A stretch of 9,508 bases of DNA, from the NCBI GenBank assembly GCA_964373855.1, contig CAYJWL010000031.1:1-9508 (forward strand), given 5' to 3'. The translations under genes and the position numbers were made by a program. Origin of the DNA: CAYJWL01 sp964373855. Lineage in GTDB: Bacteria > Patescibacteriota > Andersenbacteria > UBA10190. Position 1 is the stretch's first letter. Every line of letters starts with the position of its first letter. Under the pieces are notes generated by a model. It had not been told where the DNA came from. It searched no databases and saw nothing but the letters and a program-made list of their open reading frames with translations. Below, in pieces: positions 1 to 5,716 of the stretch.

Positions 1-2
1 CC

Positions 3-929
3 ATGAAAAAACACTTACCAACTTTTTTTGCATGGATAGCAGTCATCGGACTGATTACATTTGCCGCTTTGAGCTCTGATATTCTCGGTCCGCCGGAAAC
101 TGCCTTTGCAGTAGGCGATTTGGAAATCGATTGGGGAGTGCCGGCTGGAGATCCTATATTCAGTGTTCCCGATATGGCGCCGGGGGAAACCGAAACGCGC
201 ATGGTCAATGTTACAAATAATGCTTCGTCTGACCGCCCGGTGGGCGTGCGGGGAGTACGCACCGACGGAGATGGCATAAGCGAGGAGCTCGATATTATCA
301 TCTCTGCTGACGGCGTTGATGTCTGGGGCGGAAGCAGCAGCACCGGCGCCAAAACGCTTGAAGATTTCTTCACCGAGAGCGCCGGCGTGAGCGGTATACC
401 ATTGCTGACCCTTCATCCCGGAGAAGATGTTGATCTTTCATTCACTGCCACCTTCAGCGAAACGGCCGGTAACGAGGTTCAGGGCGAGGATGTAATCTTT
501 GATATTATTATCGGCATCTCAATCGAGCTACCGGCGGATTGTGAGGAGATCGAATTCGATGGCGAACTAATCTTCGGCACTTCCCGCGGCGAGCGATTGC
601 GCGGCACGCCGGGTAATGACTTAATCCTCGGCTTTGAAGGCGGCGATCGGCTTAAGGGCCTTGGCGGGGATGATTGTTTAATCGGCGGGACAGGCGGCGA
701 TCGGCTCGATGGCGGGAGTGGCGAGGATATGCTCTTCGGCGGAGATCAGGGAGACAACCTCGATGGCGGATCCGGTAATGATTTTCTTGATGGCGGCGCA
801 CACGGCGACGGATTGCAAGGGGGCAGCGGGGATGATGAACTCTTAGGCGGACCCGGCTCAGACTCTGCCCGCGGCGGCTCCGGCTTTGACACCTGCGATG
901 CAGAATCAGAACGCAATTGCGAAGCGTAG
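3..929 (+). CDS. Secreted protein with TasA-like/Ig-like domain and C-terminal RTX-type calcium-binding repeats
   Basis: Predicted exported protein, 308 residues. It starts with a basic stretch and a hydrophobic segment (about 8-24), followed by a possible cleavage site after A-F-A (34-36). Residues 38-175 look like an all-beta domain: 'MAPGETETRMVNVTNNA' (58-74) and 'LHPGEDVDLSFTATF' (137-151) are the paired strands typical of TasA/camelysin-like or DUF11/CARDB-like surface domains; assignment is by look only. Residues 192-299 are twelve contiguous nine-residue RTX-like units (GGxGxDxL), which in known proteins form a calcium-bound beta-roll. Four cysteines (180, 225, 298, 306) include a pair near the C-terminus. 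No protease, lipase or haemolysin domain is present, so a structural or adhesive surface role is more likely than a toxin. The ATG is at the window edge, so its ribosome site is not visible and a start further upstream cannot be excluded. Confidence 0.85.
   Translation: MKKHLPTFFAWIAVIGLITFAALSSDILGPPETAFAVGDLEIDWGVPAGDPIFSVPDMAPGETETRMVNVTNNASSDRPVGVRGVRTDGDGISEELDIIISADGVDVWGGSSSTGAKTLEDFFTESAGVSGIPLLTLHPGEDVDLSFTATFSETAGNEVQGEDVIFDIIIGISIELPADCEEIEFDGELIFGTSRGERLRGTPGNDLILGFEGGDRLKGLGGDDCLIGGTGGDRLDGGSGEDMLFGGDQGDNLDGGSGNDFLDGGAHGDGLQGGSGDDELLGGPGSDSARGGSGFDTCDAESERNCEA
576..899 (+). repeat. Twelve tandem RTX-type nonapeptide units with an 18-residue super-repeat
   Basis: Protein residues 192-299 divide without gaps into twelve nine-residue units. 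Even units follow the canonical GGxGxDxL pattern (GGSGEDMLF, GGSGNDFLD, GGSGDDELL). Odd units mostly follow GGxxGDxL (GGTGGDRLD, GGDQGDNLD, GGAHGDGLQ), with glycine moved to position 5. The DNA repeat period is therefore best described as 54 bases, with 27-base half-units. The first two and last two units are degenerate. Confidence 0.85.
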
Positions 930-971
930 TCTCATGATAGAGTGAGTCATTCCCTTACTTGATGGATATAT

Positions 972-1232
972 TTATTGACTCGCCACGACAAAGTTGAATG
1001 TTGCGATTGTCTCTCCAGCTGCTTCTCGCAGAGCAACAACCAATGCTTCGTTAAATATTGAATCAACGCTATCGCAAAATTCCCATTAAAAATGCGACAA
1101 CCGGCTCCTTCCCATAGTTCTGATAGTAAGTAATTCTTTTTTCTTCTTTCTGCGCCCTAACTGTGCCCTAAAAAATCGTGTTAATTCTCTCTGATACTCC
1201 CATTCCATCTTCCTTGTTAAATCACCTTCCAT
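972..1232 (-). pseudogene. Possible decayed small protein gene of unknown family
   Basis: On the minus strand one frame runs from ATG (1232-1230) to TAA (974-972), 87 codons, interrupted by a single in-frame stop at 1088-1086. The start reads MEGDLTRKMEWEYQRELTRF and the end, beyond the internal stop, reads SIFNEALVVALREAAGETIA; both look like real protein with amphipathic helix patterns. Between them, a second frame reads RITYYQNYGKEPVVAFLMG, more protein-like than the first frame's Lys/Arg-rich translation. One missing A in the six-A run (minus strand of 1137-1142) would join the first and second frames; a second indel near 1072-1078 would restore the first. I do not recognise the family. 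The 5' end overlaps the promoter of the next plus-strand gene. Chance coding is a real alternative. Confidence 0.33.
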
Positions 1233-1242
1233 GCTGTATAGT
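1214..1242 (+). promoter_or_regulatory. Sigma-70-type promoter for the G6PD-like gene
   Basis: TTGTTA (1214-1219) and TATAGT (1237-1242) are separated by exactly 17 bases; they match the TTGACA and TATAAT consensus at 4/6 and 5/6 positions. Transcription would begin near 1249, leaving about 58 bases before the ATG at 1307 and about 100 before the TTG at 1350. The upstream sequence is AT-rich. Assigned by consensus match only. Confidence 0.55.
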
Positions 1243-1349
1243 CTTCACTGCGACAAGATACGGTGTTGTTTTTTACAATTTACCAATAGCAAGAATCGAG
1301 TGAACCATGGCTACAGAGCGTCAGCAGAAGCCTGAGACGGAACAATGGT

Positions 1350-2453
1350 TTGACAACTGGGGTGACGGGCCGTTTACGAAGGAAAATCAGACTGGCCAAA
1401 GATGCTAAGGACGATAAAAACGCTCTGCGCCTCGAGCACCGCTATAACGAACTGACAGAAGTCCTTGAGCAAAGACCGCGGGATGTGACGTACATCAACA
1501 TTAAGGACCCACAAAACGATGGTTTATACTTTCGGATCAACCAAGACATCGTCTTCGTTCTGGTGCCGGATGAAATCCACGTGAAGTATGCCCGCGACTG
1601 GCTGAAACGAGCCGTGCTGGTGGTGGTTGAAAAACCCTACAACCGCGACCTGGTGGAGGCGCAGATGTTCGAACAAATTCTGGCTGATATGGTTCGTGTC
1701 AATGGCCAGTTTCATCCTGTCACTTGGGTGGTGTGCATCGATCACTACCTTGGAAAAATTTTCGAATTCGTGCTGCATCGTGATGAAGCAGCTCTCATCC
1801 GCCAACTCGGCGTTATTCAAAGAATCGAATTCTCTATCTGCGAATCTCGGCCAGTTGAGCCTTGGCGGGCCACATCCCTGGAAGCCGGCATGGTCTACGA
1901 CCTGTTTTGTCACCTGCTAGCTCAAATCTCTCCCTTTGTGAACCTGAAAACCTTTCTCCAGCAGGAACCGGCCCAGTGCCACATCAGTGTTGCCCAGCAT
2001 GAAAACTGCCCGATTGCTGCTGAAAGTTTCGCCTACATCTCGTGCGACAATCTGTATGACTACCACAGCCGCCCGATTCAACTAACCGGCAGTCTGGGTA
2101 AGGGCATCGGGGAGGCAGATAATAAATTCCTGCGCCTGGTCGGGCAACGCACCTCAGTGTACGCTGACTTCGCGCCTCATAGTGACGGCCAAATCTGCTT
2201 CGTGGATGGCACCCATAAATCACCGCTGTACAACATCGGCAACGGCCATCACGAAATGCTTGAGGCCATTTTCAAGGGCCGGTTCATCGAGGAGCCTGTC
2301 GGTGGTCTCACCGGCGAGATTGCCATTCAAATCCTGCAAATCCTCACTTCCATCCGTTCACGGATTGAACAGCACCGAGCGCAACTAGCCACCTGCAGGT
2401 ACCCGGTTGAAGAAGGAGTATCTGGAATCATTGACAAGGCATTAAAGCTTTAA
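1350..2453 (+). CDS. Glucose-6-phosphate dehydrogenase/Gfo-Idh-like protein lacking a visible NADP-binding N-terminus
   Basis: The 367 residues resemble the G6PD fold from about residue 65. 'IVFVLVPDEIHV' (67-78) matches the Rossmann strand and loop of Gfo/Idh and G6PD proteins, 'VEKPYNRD' (93-100) the EKPxGxD region, and 'IDHYLGK' (130-136) the G6PD signature with its catalytic His and phosphate-binding Lys. H188, in 'YDLFCHLLAQ', sits where G6PD has its second catalytic His (YYDxxGAxxDMxQNHLLQ). 'IQLTGSLGK' (243-251) may correspond to the RTGK loop. G6PD enzymes are usually about 450-510 residues, so this is short, and no GxGxxG or GASGDL motif precedes residue 65; that part is a charged helical stretch. 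The start shown is TTG with no good ribosome site. An ATG at 1307 opens a 33-codon frame (MATERQQKPETEQWFDNWGD) that would join this frame if one G at 1381-1382 were extra. Enzyme activity is doubtful; it could be a divergent sugar-phosphate oxidoreductase or a damaged gene. Confidence 0.7.
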   Translation: MTTGVTGRLRRKIRLAKDAKDDKNALRLEHRYNELTEVLEQRPRDVTYINIKDPQNDGLYFRINQDIVFVLVPDEIHVKYARDWLKRAVLVVVEKPYNRDLVEAQMFEQILADMVRVNGQFHPVTWVVCIDHYLGKIFEFVLHRDEAALIRQLGVIQRIEFSICESRPVEPWRATSLEAGMVYDLFCHLLAQISPFVNLKTFLQQEPAQCHISVAQHENCPIAAESFAYISCDNLYDYHSRPIQLTGSLGKGIGEADNKFLRLVGQRTSVYADFAPHSDGQICFVDGTHKSPLYNIGNGHHEMLEAIFKGRFIEEPVGGLTGEIAIQILQILTSIRSRIEQHRAQLATCRYPVEEGVSGIIDKALKL

Positions 2454-2472
2454 AAGCAATGTCTTTGTCACA

Positions 2473-2506
2473 CTGCTGGTCCGCCAAAGCTACCAGCGGT
2501 TTTTTT
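2473..2506 (+). terminator. Rho-independent terminator of the G6PD-like gene
   Basis: CTGCTGGT (2473-2480) pairs with ACCAGCGG (2492-2499) through an 8-bp stem with one G-T wobble and an 11-base loop, followed by seven T (2500-2506). It lies 19 bases after the stop codon. The opposite strand has no T-run after the stem, so it acts for plus-strand transcription only. The minus-strand kinase fragment ends inside its T-run. Confidence 0.85.
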
Positions 2507-2687
2507 ATTGCCACGAGACGAATTCCGAACGAGGCAAATGGAAAATGTAACTCTCTCCCGGAATTGACTTGACTAGGTCCTGGATTAGAGTTGTTTTACC
2601 AGTACCGTCTAAGCCTGTGATAACAATCCAGAGCGCGTATGTTCCGCTCATAGATAATATCTGCCCGCTCAACTCCCAATCAATCAA
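2505..2687 (-). pseudogene. Truncated P-loop kinase (thymidylate kinase-like) fragment
   Basis: The 60-codon frame contains 'IVITGLDGTGKTTLIQDL' (21-38), a Walker A motif of the type found in thymidylate kinases and related deoxynucleoside kinases (EGLDGTGKST). After residue 50 only 'LPRSEFVSWQ' follows before a stop at 2507-2505. Family members are usually about 200 residues, so roughly three quarters, including the substrate-binding, DRx and lid regions, are missing. The TTG at 2687 overlaps the TGA of the upstream metal-binding protein gene (TTGA), allowing translational coupling; an ATG at 2651 gives a start (MSGTYALWIV) closer to the usual distance before the P-loop. No continuation is seen in other frames past 2505, where the convergent gene's terminator begins, so truncation by rearrangement is the likely cause. 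A functional small P-loop peptide is less likely. Confidence 0.6.
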
Positions 2688-3670
2688 CGCCGCGCTTGCG
2701 CAGCAGGTAGTGGCCCAGATAGCAAGCCGGCCGCCAGGGACGCCATATTTTCCCGCATCATATCGATATAGCTGAACCGTTTGTCGGTGCCGCCGACGGG
2801 ATCGAGCGTTAAAATGCGCAGGCCAAATTCCTGTTGCATAAAGTTGACAGCCGCTATCGAGGTTTTCTGCGGCTCAGCATAGAAGGCAGTGATGGCGTAC
2901 TGGTCTATAATACGGCCAAGTTCTTGCAGATCGTCGATGGATGGTTCTTGCCCCTCAATCGGCTCGTACGTTGCAACCAGATTCAGCCCGTAATGATCGG
3001 CGAAATACGACCAGGCATCGTGCATGGCAATAAAGTTTTTTTGGGTGATGGTTCGGGCCTGCGTTTGCAAATCCTGCTCGAGCGAGGCCAGTTGACCTTG
3101 GTATTGTTCCAGATTCTGCCGGTATTGCGCCGCATGTGCTGGATCTGCCTCCGCCAGCGAATCAGCGATGGTCGCCGCCATCTTCTGTGCGTTTGGAACT
3201 GTTAACCAGTAATGCGGATCAACGCCGCTCTCATGCCCCGCCTCGGCATTTGCTTCGCTGTCTGCTTCAGGCAAGCGACCGGCAAACTCCCGCAGCCCAA
3301 TTCCCGTATCCACTGCCACCGGACGTATGGCCGGCAAGACCGCGGTGAGCCGGTCCACCAAACCAGCCTCCAGCCCATGTCCGATTTGAAAGAGAAGAGA
3401 AGCCTGTTGCAAGTCGCTGATTTTTTGCGGAGACAAATCGCTTGAGTGTTCGGAAGCGCCGGGCGGGATGACAAGAATGACATTAATATGCGCTCCGCCA
3501 ATCTGACGCACGATATCCGCCAGAGGGAAAATTGTCGCAGCCACGGTGAGGTCCGCCTTTGGTCCAACTGAATCACTACGGGAGAACCCAACGATCAGTA
3601 ACGCCGCGATGCCGGCAGCTATCAGCAATCCCACAACCGCCAACGCAATGATCTTATACGGCATTCTCAC
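2684..3670 (-). CDS. Metal ABC transporter substrate-binding protein, ZnuA/TroA family (zinc/manganese)
   Basis: A 328-residue extracytoplasmic metal-binding protein of the cluster A-I family, which delivers Zn(II) or Mn(II) to an ABC permease. An N-terminal membrane segment (about 7-28) lacks a lipobox Cys, so it is probably an uncleaved anchor or a signal peptide. The family metal ligands are all in place: H75 ('SEHSSDLSP'), H153 ('DPHYWLTVPNAQ'), H217 ('AMHDAWSYFADHYGL') and D290 ('LTLDPVGG'). The His-rich loop typical of ZnuA is reduced to an acidic stretch with one His (135-149, 'EADSEANAEAGHESG'). The frame begins at GTG (3670-3668), overlapping the TGA of an upstream broken frame; an ATG two codons later (3664) is an equally good start. 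No permease or ATPase of the ZnuB/ZnuC type is nearby, so it may be an orphan receptor. Metal specificity cannot be read from the sequence. Confidence 0.92.
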   Translation of the reverse strand: MRMPYKIIALAVVGLLIAAGIAALLIVGFSRSDSVGPKADLTVAATIFPLADIVRQIGGAHINVILVIPPGASEHSSDLSPQKISDLQQASLLFQIGHGLEAGLVDRLTAVLPAIRPVAVDTGIGLREFAGRLPEADSEANAEAGHESGVDPHYWLTVPNAQKMAATIADSLAEADPAHAAQYRQNLEQYQGQLASLEQDLQTQARTITQKNFIAMHDAWSYFADHYGLNLVATYEPIEGQEPSIDDLQELGRIIDQYAITAFYAEPQKTSIAAVNFMQQEFGLRILTLDPVGGTDKRFSYIDMMRENMASLAAGLLSGPLPAAQARR

Positions 3671-3848
3671 AGTGTAAGAAATATTGCAGCCAAATCAACC
3701 GCGGCGATGGCTAACGCAATCAAACCGGCCGCAGCAATATTTGTCATCCCGCTATGCAGAAGTCCCCCTGCCCTAATAGCCCGAGGAGTCCGGCGATAAT
3801 CAGATATAAAAAGTCAGGTTATTCCCTGCCCGGTCCGTTGCCAGCCAC
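3667..3848 (-). pseudogene. Frameshifted small membrane protein reading frame between DUF2795 and the metal-binding protein
   Basis: Two hydrophobic stretches lie in different minus-strand frames. The first reads 'FLYLIIAGLLGLLGQG' (about 3812-3765) and the second 'MTNIAAAGLIALAIAAVDLA' (from the ATG at 3748), ending 'AIFLTL' and TGA (3669-3667). One missing G in the five-G run (minus strand of 3764-3768) separates them; restoring it gives a continuous two-helix protein. A possible start is GTG at 3848, just after AAGGTAGG, which overlaps the DUF2795 stop codon; its frame (MAGNGPGRE) meets a TAA at 3821-3819, so a second lesion is needed. The TGA overlaps the GTG of the next gene, the arrangement of a coupled operon gene. 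Length would be about 60 residues. I do not recognise the family; a tail of a lost permease is another possibility. It could be decay, a sequencing error or chance. Confidence 0.4.
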
Positions 3849-3855
3849 GCCTACC

Positions 3856-4053
3856 TTACAATAACAAGGCGGCCGTGACATCAGCGGGGCTGCCGTATTC
3901 CTGCTCGGGCATGGCCTCAAGTGCGACTATGACATCGCTGCTCACACCCTGTTGGCGCGCAGTTGAAACCAGATCTTCCTTGCTGACCGGATAGTCTATA
4001 TCGCTTACATACCTCTGGATATCCATTGGATATATACTCGTCCTTGTTGTCAT
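3856..4053 (-). CDS. DUF2795 domain protein
   Basis: A 65-residue protein that is essentially one DUF2795 domain. The family hallmarks are visible: 'IYPMDIQRYVSDIDYPVSKE' (7-26), then 'DLVSTARQQG' (27-36), and 'ALEAMPEQEYGSPADV' (44-59), matching the usual pattern of YPxSKxDLVxxA followed by L..LP.xEYxxPxDV. The family is small, widespread in several bacterial phyla and of unknown biochemical function; it is presumed cytoplasmic and helical. There is no signal peptide or membrane segment. The start is certain because of the strong ribosome site just upstream. Downstream, the stop overlaps a weaker ribosome site for a broken membrane-protein frame, so it probably heads an operon with the metal-binding protein gene. 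Confidence 0.9.
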   Translation of the reverse strand: MTTRTSIYPMDIQRYVSDIDYPVSKEDLVSTARQQGVSSDVIVALEAMPEQEYGSPADVTAALLL

Positions 4054-4059
4054 GTGTTC

Positions 4060-4070
4060 TCACCTCCTCC
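4060..4070 (-). promoter_or_regulatory. Strong Shine-Dalgarno site of the DUF2795 gene
   Basis: The minus strand reads GGAGGAGGTGA, containing AGGAGGTGA, a perfect match to the 16S rRNA 3' end, about 6 bases before the ATG at 4053. It is by far the best ribosome site in the window and implies high translation of a 65-residue protein. A possible promoter further upstream (TTTACA, 18 bases, GATATT on the minus strand, roughly 4191-4162) is weak and not called. Confidence 0.85.
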
Positions 4071-4279
4071 TTCATCCAGTCTTCCGCTTCCAGATTATGG
4101 CGCAATGTCTCTTAACTTCTTACCAAAGAGACGGTGTTGCAGTCGATCGGCAGAGAAAGAGAATATCCGCTACCACGCAGCCTGGTGTAAAGACAACGTC
4201 CGGATATTTCTAGAGGGAGAATTAGCTCACCGCGTGCCGATCTTTTGATCGCTGATCTCCCGCCGGATGCAATTGTCTG

Positions 4280-5716
4280 TCATCCTGCTTTCGGCTCACC
4301 GGTATCGATGCTCCGGCGGCGGAGCCGATACACCAGCAGGATGCCCACCAGCACGACGACTGGTCCGGCGATTACATACGGCAGCACACCACCGGGATTA
4401 AGCCTCGTAAACGGCGTCACGGTCAGATGGATGCCCGAGCTGGCAATTGGCTGGCTGGTTTTTTCTTGAGCGTCAGGAATGGGAATGGCCACCATGTACA
4501 CCATATAGTCACCATCAAAAATGGCATTGACAGTCCAGGCATGGGTGGCAGATTCACCCGGCGCGAGATGGGCAATGTACTGCGTCCGCTGCGGCGACCA
4601 ATCTTCCGGGTCGACCACATCACCCTGCGCGTTAAGGTTAATAATATTCATCGCCACAGTCAGAGGCAGAGATTGCTCAGTGCTGTTGTTTGTCACGACG
4701 GTATTGAATTGCACCGGATCGCCCGCCCGCACCACCTTATGATCCAAGTCTATGGATATCTGCAAAAGTTGGGGTGGCGGGGTTCCGGACAGTTTTTGTT
4801 GGACAGCCAGAGCCGGCGATGCACCAAGGGAGAAGCTGAAAGCTGCCAGCACCAATACCCCCACAAGACGGCGCCAGTACGATCCTATCCGGCTGACTCG
4901 TCCGGCCTCGAGGCGAAGACCGGGACTGGCATACCAAAAAAGAAGGGCGACGACCAGCGCCGTAAAGACAGCCGGTGTTATAAGCCAGGTCCAGATTTCT
5001 TCCAGCGTCCGATTGTTCACCAGCAGCTTGGCCAAAAACCAATTGGGAGCCTGCATTGGATTAATCCACTGGAGAAACCGTCCGGGCGCGCCGGTCTGGG
5101 CGCGGCCGGGTAATTGAGTAGGAAGCAGGAATAAAAGGTAGATACCCAAGCTCACAAACAGGCTCGTCTTGTTTGAATTGGACAAAAAGCTGACAAGCAT
5201 TCCTACTCCGGCAAACGCAGGGACGAGCAACGTCCCGACAATCGCCCCCCAAAGCACCGCCGGACCAAACACCGCGTCCCCTTGAGCCAGTATTGATAGG
5301 TAAGGAATGGCAATACCCAACGCCACCGGCCAAGGGGAGATGGCGGCCAGCCACTTGCCGACAATGATCTGTCGGCGGCTGGATGGCGACAACAGCAGCC
5401 CCTCAAGGGTAGCTCGTTCCCGCTCGCCACTAATGCTGTCGGCACCGATGATCAGACCAAAGAAAATCCCGACGGCGATCACGCCTTTCATCGTCTCGTA
5501 GACCATTTCCTTCGGGGGAATGATGGAAAGTTCACTGTTGCTCGCCATGACGTATGTCAGGATTCCCAGCAGGATGGTGTAAATAAGAGTAAGGGTTAGG
5601 GCTCTGCCGCCAATCCACAGCTCCTGCATCTCTTTCCAAAACACGAGCCACCAGGTGGGAACGGCTGTTCCCTTAAATTTTTCCTTATGGCCGTGGGCGC
5701 GCCGGTGTGTATTCAT
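4280..5716 (-). CDS. ABC-2 type permease fused to a C-terminal exported Ig/CARDB-like domain
   Basis: The 478-residue membrane subunit of the ABC exporter encoded just upstream. Residues 20-265 are an ABC-2 permease: helices near 39-57, 78-94, 127-145, 151-177, 186-201 and 245-262, with the conserved loop 'SGERERATLEGLLLSPSSR' (96-114) that marks the NatB/ABC-2 group. After a basic linker (270-283) comes a further hydrophobic segment (284-304) ending in ASPALAVQQ, which looks like a signal peptidase site. Then follows a roughly 130-residue beta-rich domain: 'VRAGDPVQFNTVVTNNS' (329-345), 'HLAPGESATHAWTVNAIFDG' (383-402) and 'GDYMVYMVAIPIPDA' (402-416). A last helix (444-464) with RLRRR anchors the C-terminus. 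The domain should face outside. Its ATG overlaps the ATPase stop (ATGA). Substrate unknown. Confidence 0.88.
   Translation of the reverse strand: MNTHRRAHGHKEKFKGTAVPTWWLVFWKEMQELWIGGRALTLTLIYTILLGILTYVMASNSELSIIPPKEMVYETMKGVIAVGIFFGLIIGADSISGERERATLEGLLLSPSSRRQIIVGKWLAAISPWPVALGIAIPYLSILAQGDAVFGPAVLWGAIVGTLLVPAFAGVGMLVSFLSNSNKTSLFVSLGIYLLFLLPTQLPGRAQTGAPGRFLQWINPMQAPNWFLAKLLVNNRTLEEIWTWLITPAVFTALVVALLFWYASPGLRLEAGRVSRIGSYWRRLVGVLVLAAFSFSLGASPALAVQQKLSGTPPPQLLQISIDLDHKVVRAGDPVQFNTVVTNNSTEQSLPLTVAMNIINLNAQGDVVDPEDWSPQRTQYIAHLAPGESATHAWTVNAIFDGDYMVYMVAIPIPDAQEKTSQPIASSGIHLTVTPFTRLNPGGVLPYVIAGPVVVLVGILLVYRLRRRSIDTGEPKAG

Larger units (their letters stand above)
930..1306. other. AT-rich intergenic region between the RTX-protein gene and the G6PD-like gene
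   Basis: This 377-base stretch is visibly more AT-rich than its flanks and holds no intact gene of convincing length. It contains a broken minus-strand reading frame (972-1232) and, near its right end, a promoter reading toward the G6PD-like gene. A 6-base inverted pair (GAGTCA at 945-950, TGACTC at 976-981) lies after the first gene but has a 25-base loop and no T-run, so no terminator is called. Confidence 0.6.

Noticed and set aside
576..899. Regular DNA repetition that could suggest a CRISPR array or satellite
   Set aside because: The repeats are in frame, vary at the DNA level and encode RTX nonapeptides; there are no spacers.
945..981. GAGTCA/TGACTC inverted pair after the RTX gene as a terminator
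   Set aside because: Only 6 bp of stem, a 25-base loop and no T-run.
930..1349. tRNA, small RNA or attachment site in the AT-rich spacer
   Set aside because: No cloverleaf, no tRNA-like 3' end and no convincing direct repeats were found by eye.
1524..1913. 129-codon minus-strand open frame inside the G6PD-like gene
   Set aside because: The plus-strand frame carries the G6PD signature here, so the opposite frame is a shadow.
2473..2506. Bidirectional terminator for both convergent genes
   Set aside because: The minus-strand side has TGTGACAAAG after the stem instead of a T-run.
4230..4250. CGATC-AAAA-GATCG type hairpin after the permease gene
   Set aside because: A 5-bp stem with no T-run on the minus strand; too weak for a terminator and likely chance.
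4054..4279. Small genes in the gap between the permease and DUF2795
   Set aside because: The short frames on both strands lack ribosome sites and protein-like composition; the gap is better read as the leader of the DUF2795 gene.
4427..5113. 228-codon plus-strand open frame
   Set aside because: It lies wholly opposite the ABC permease gene, has no recognisable domain, and has a basic, His/Arg-rich composition typical of an antisense shadow of a GC-rich gene.
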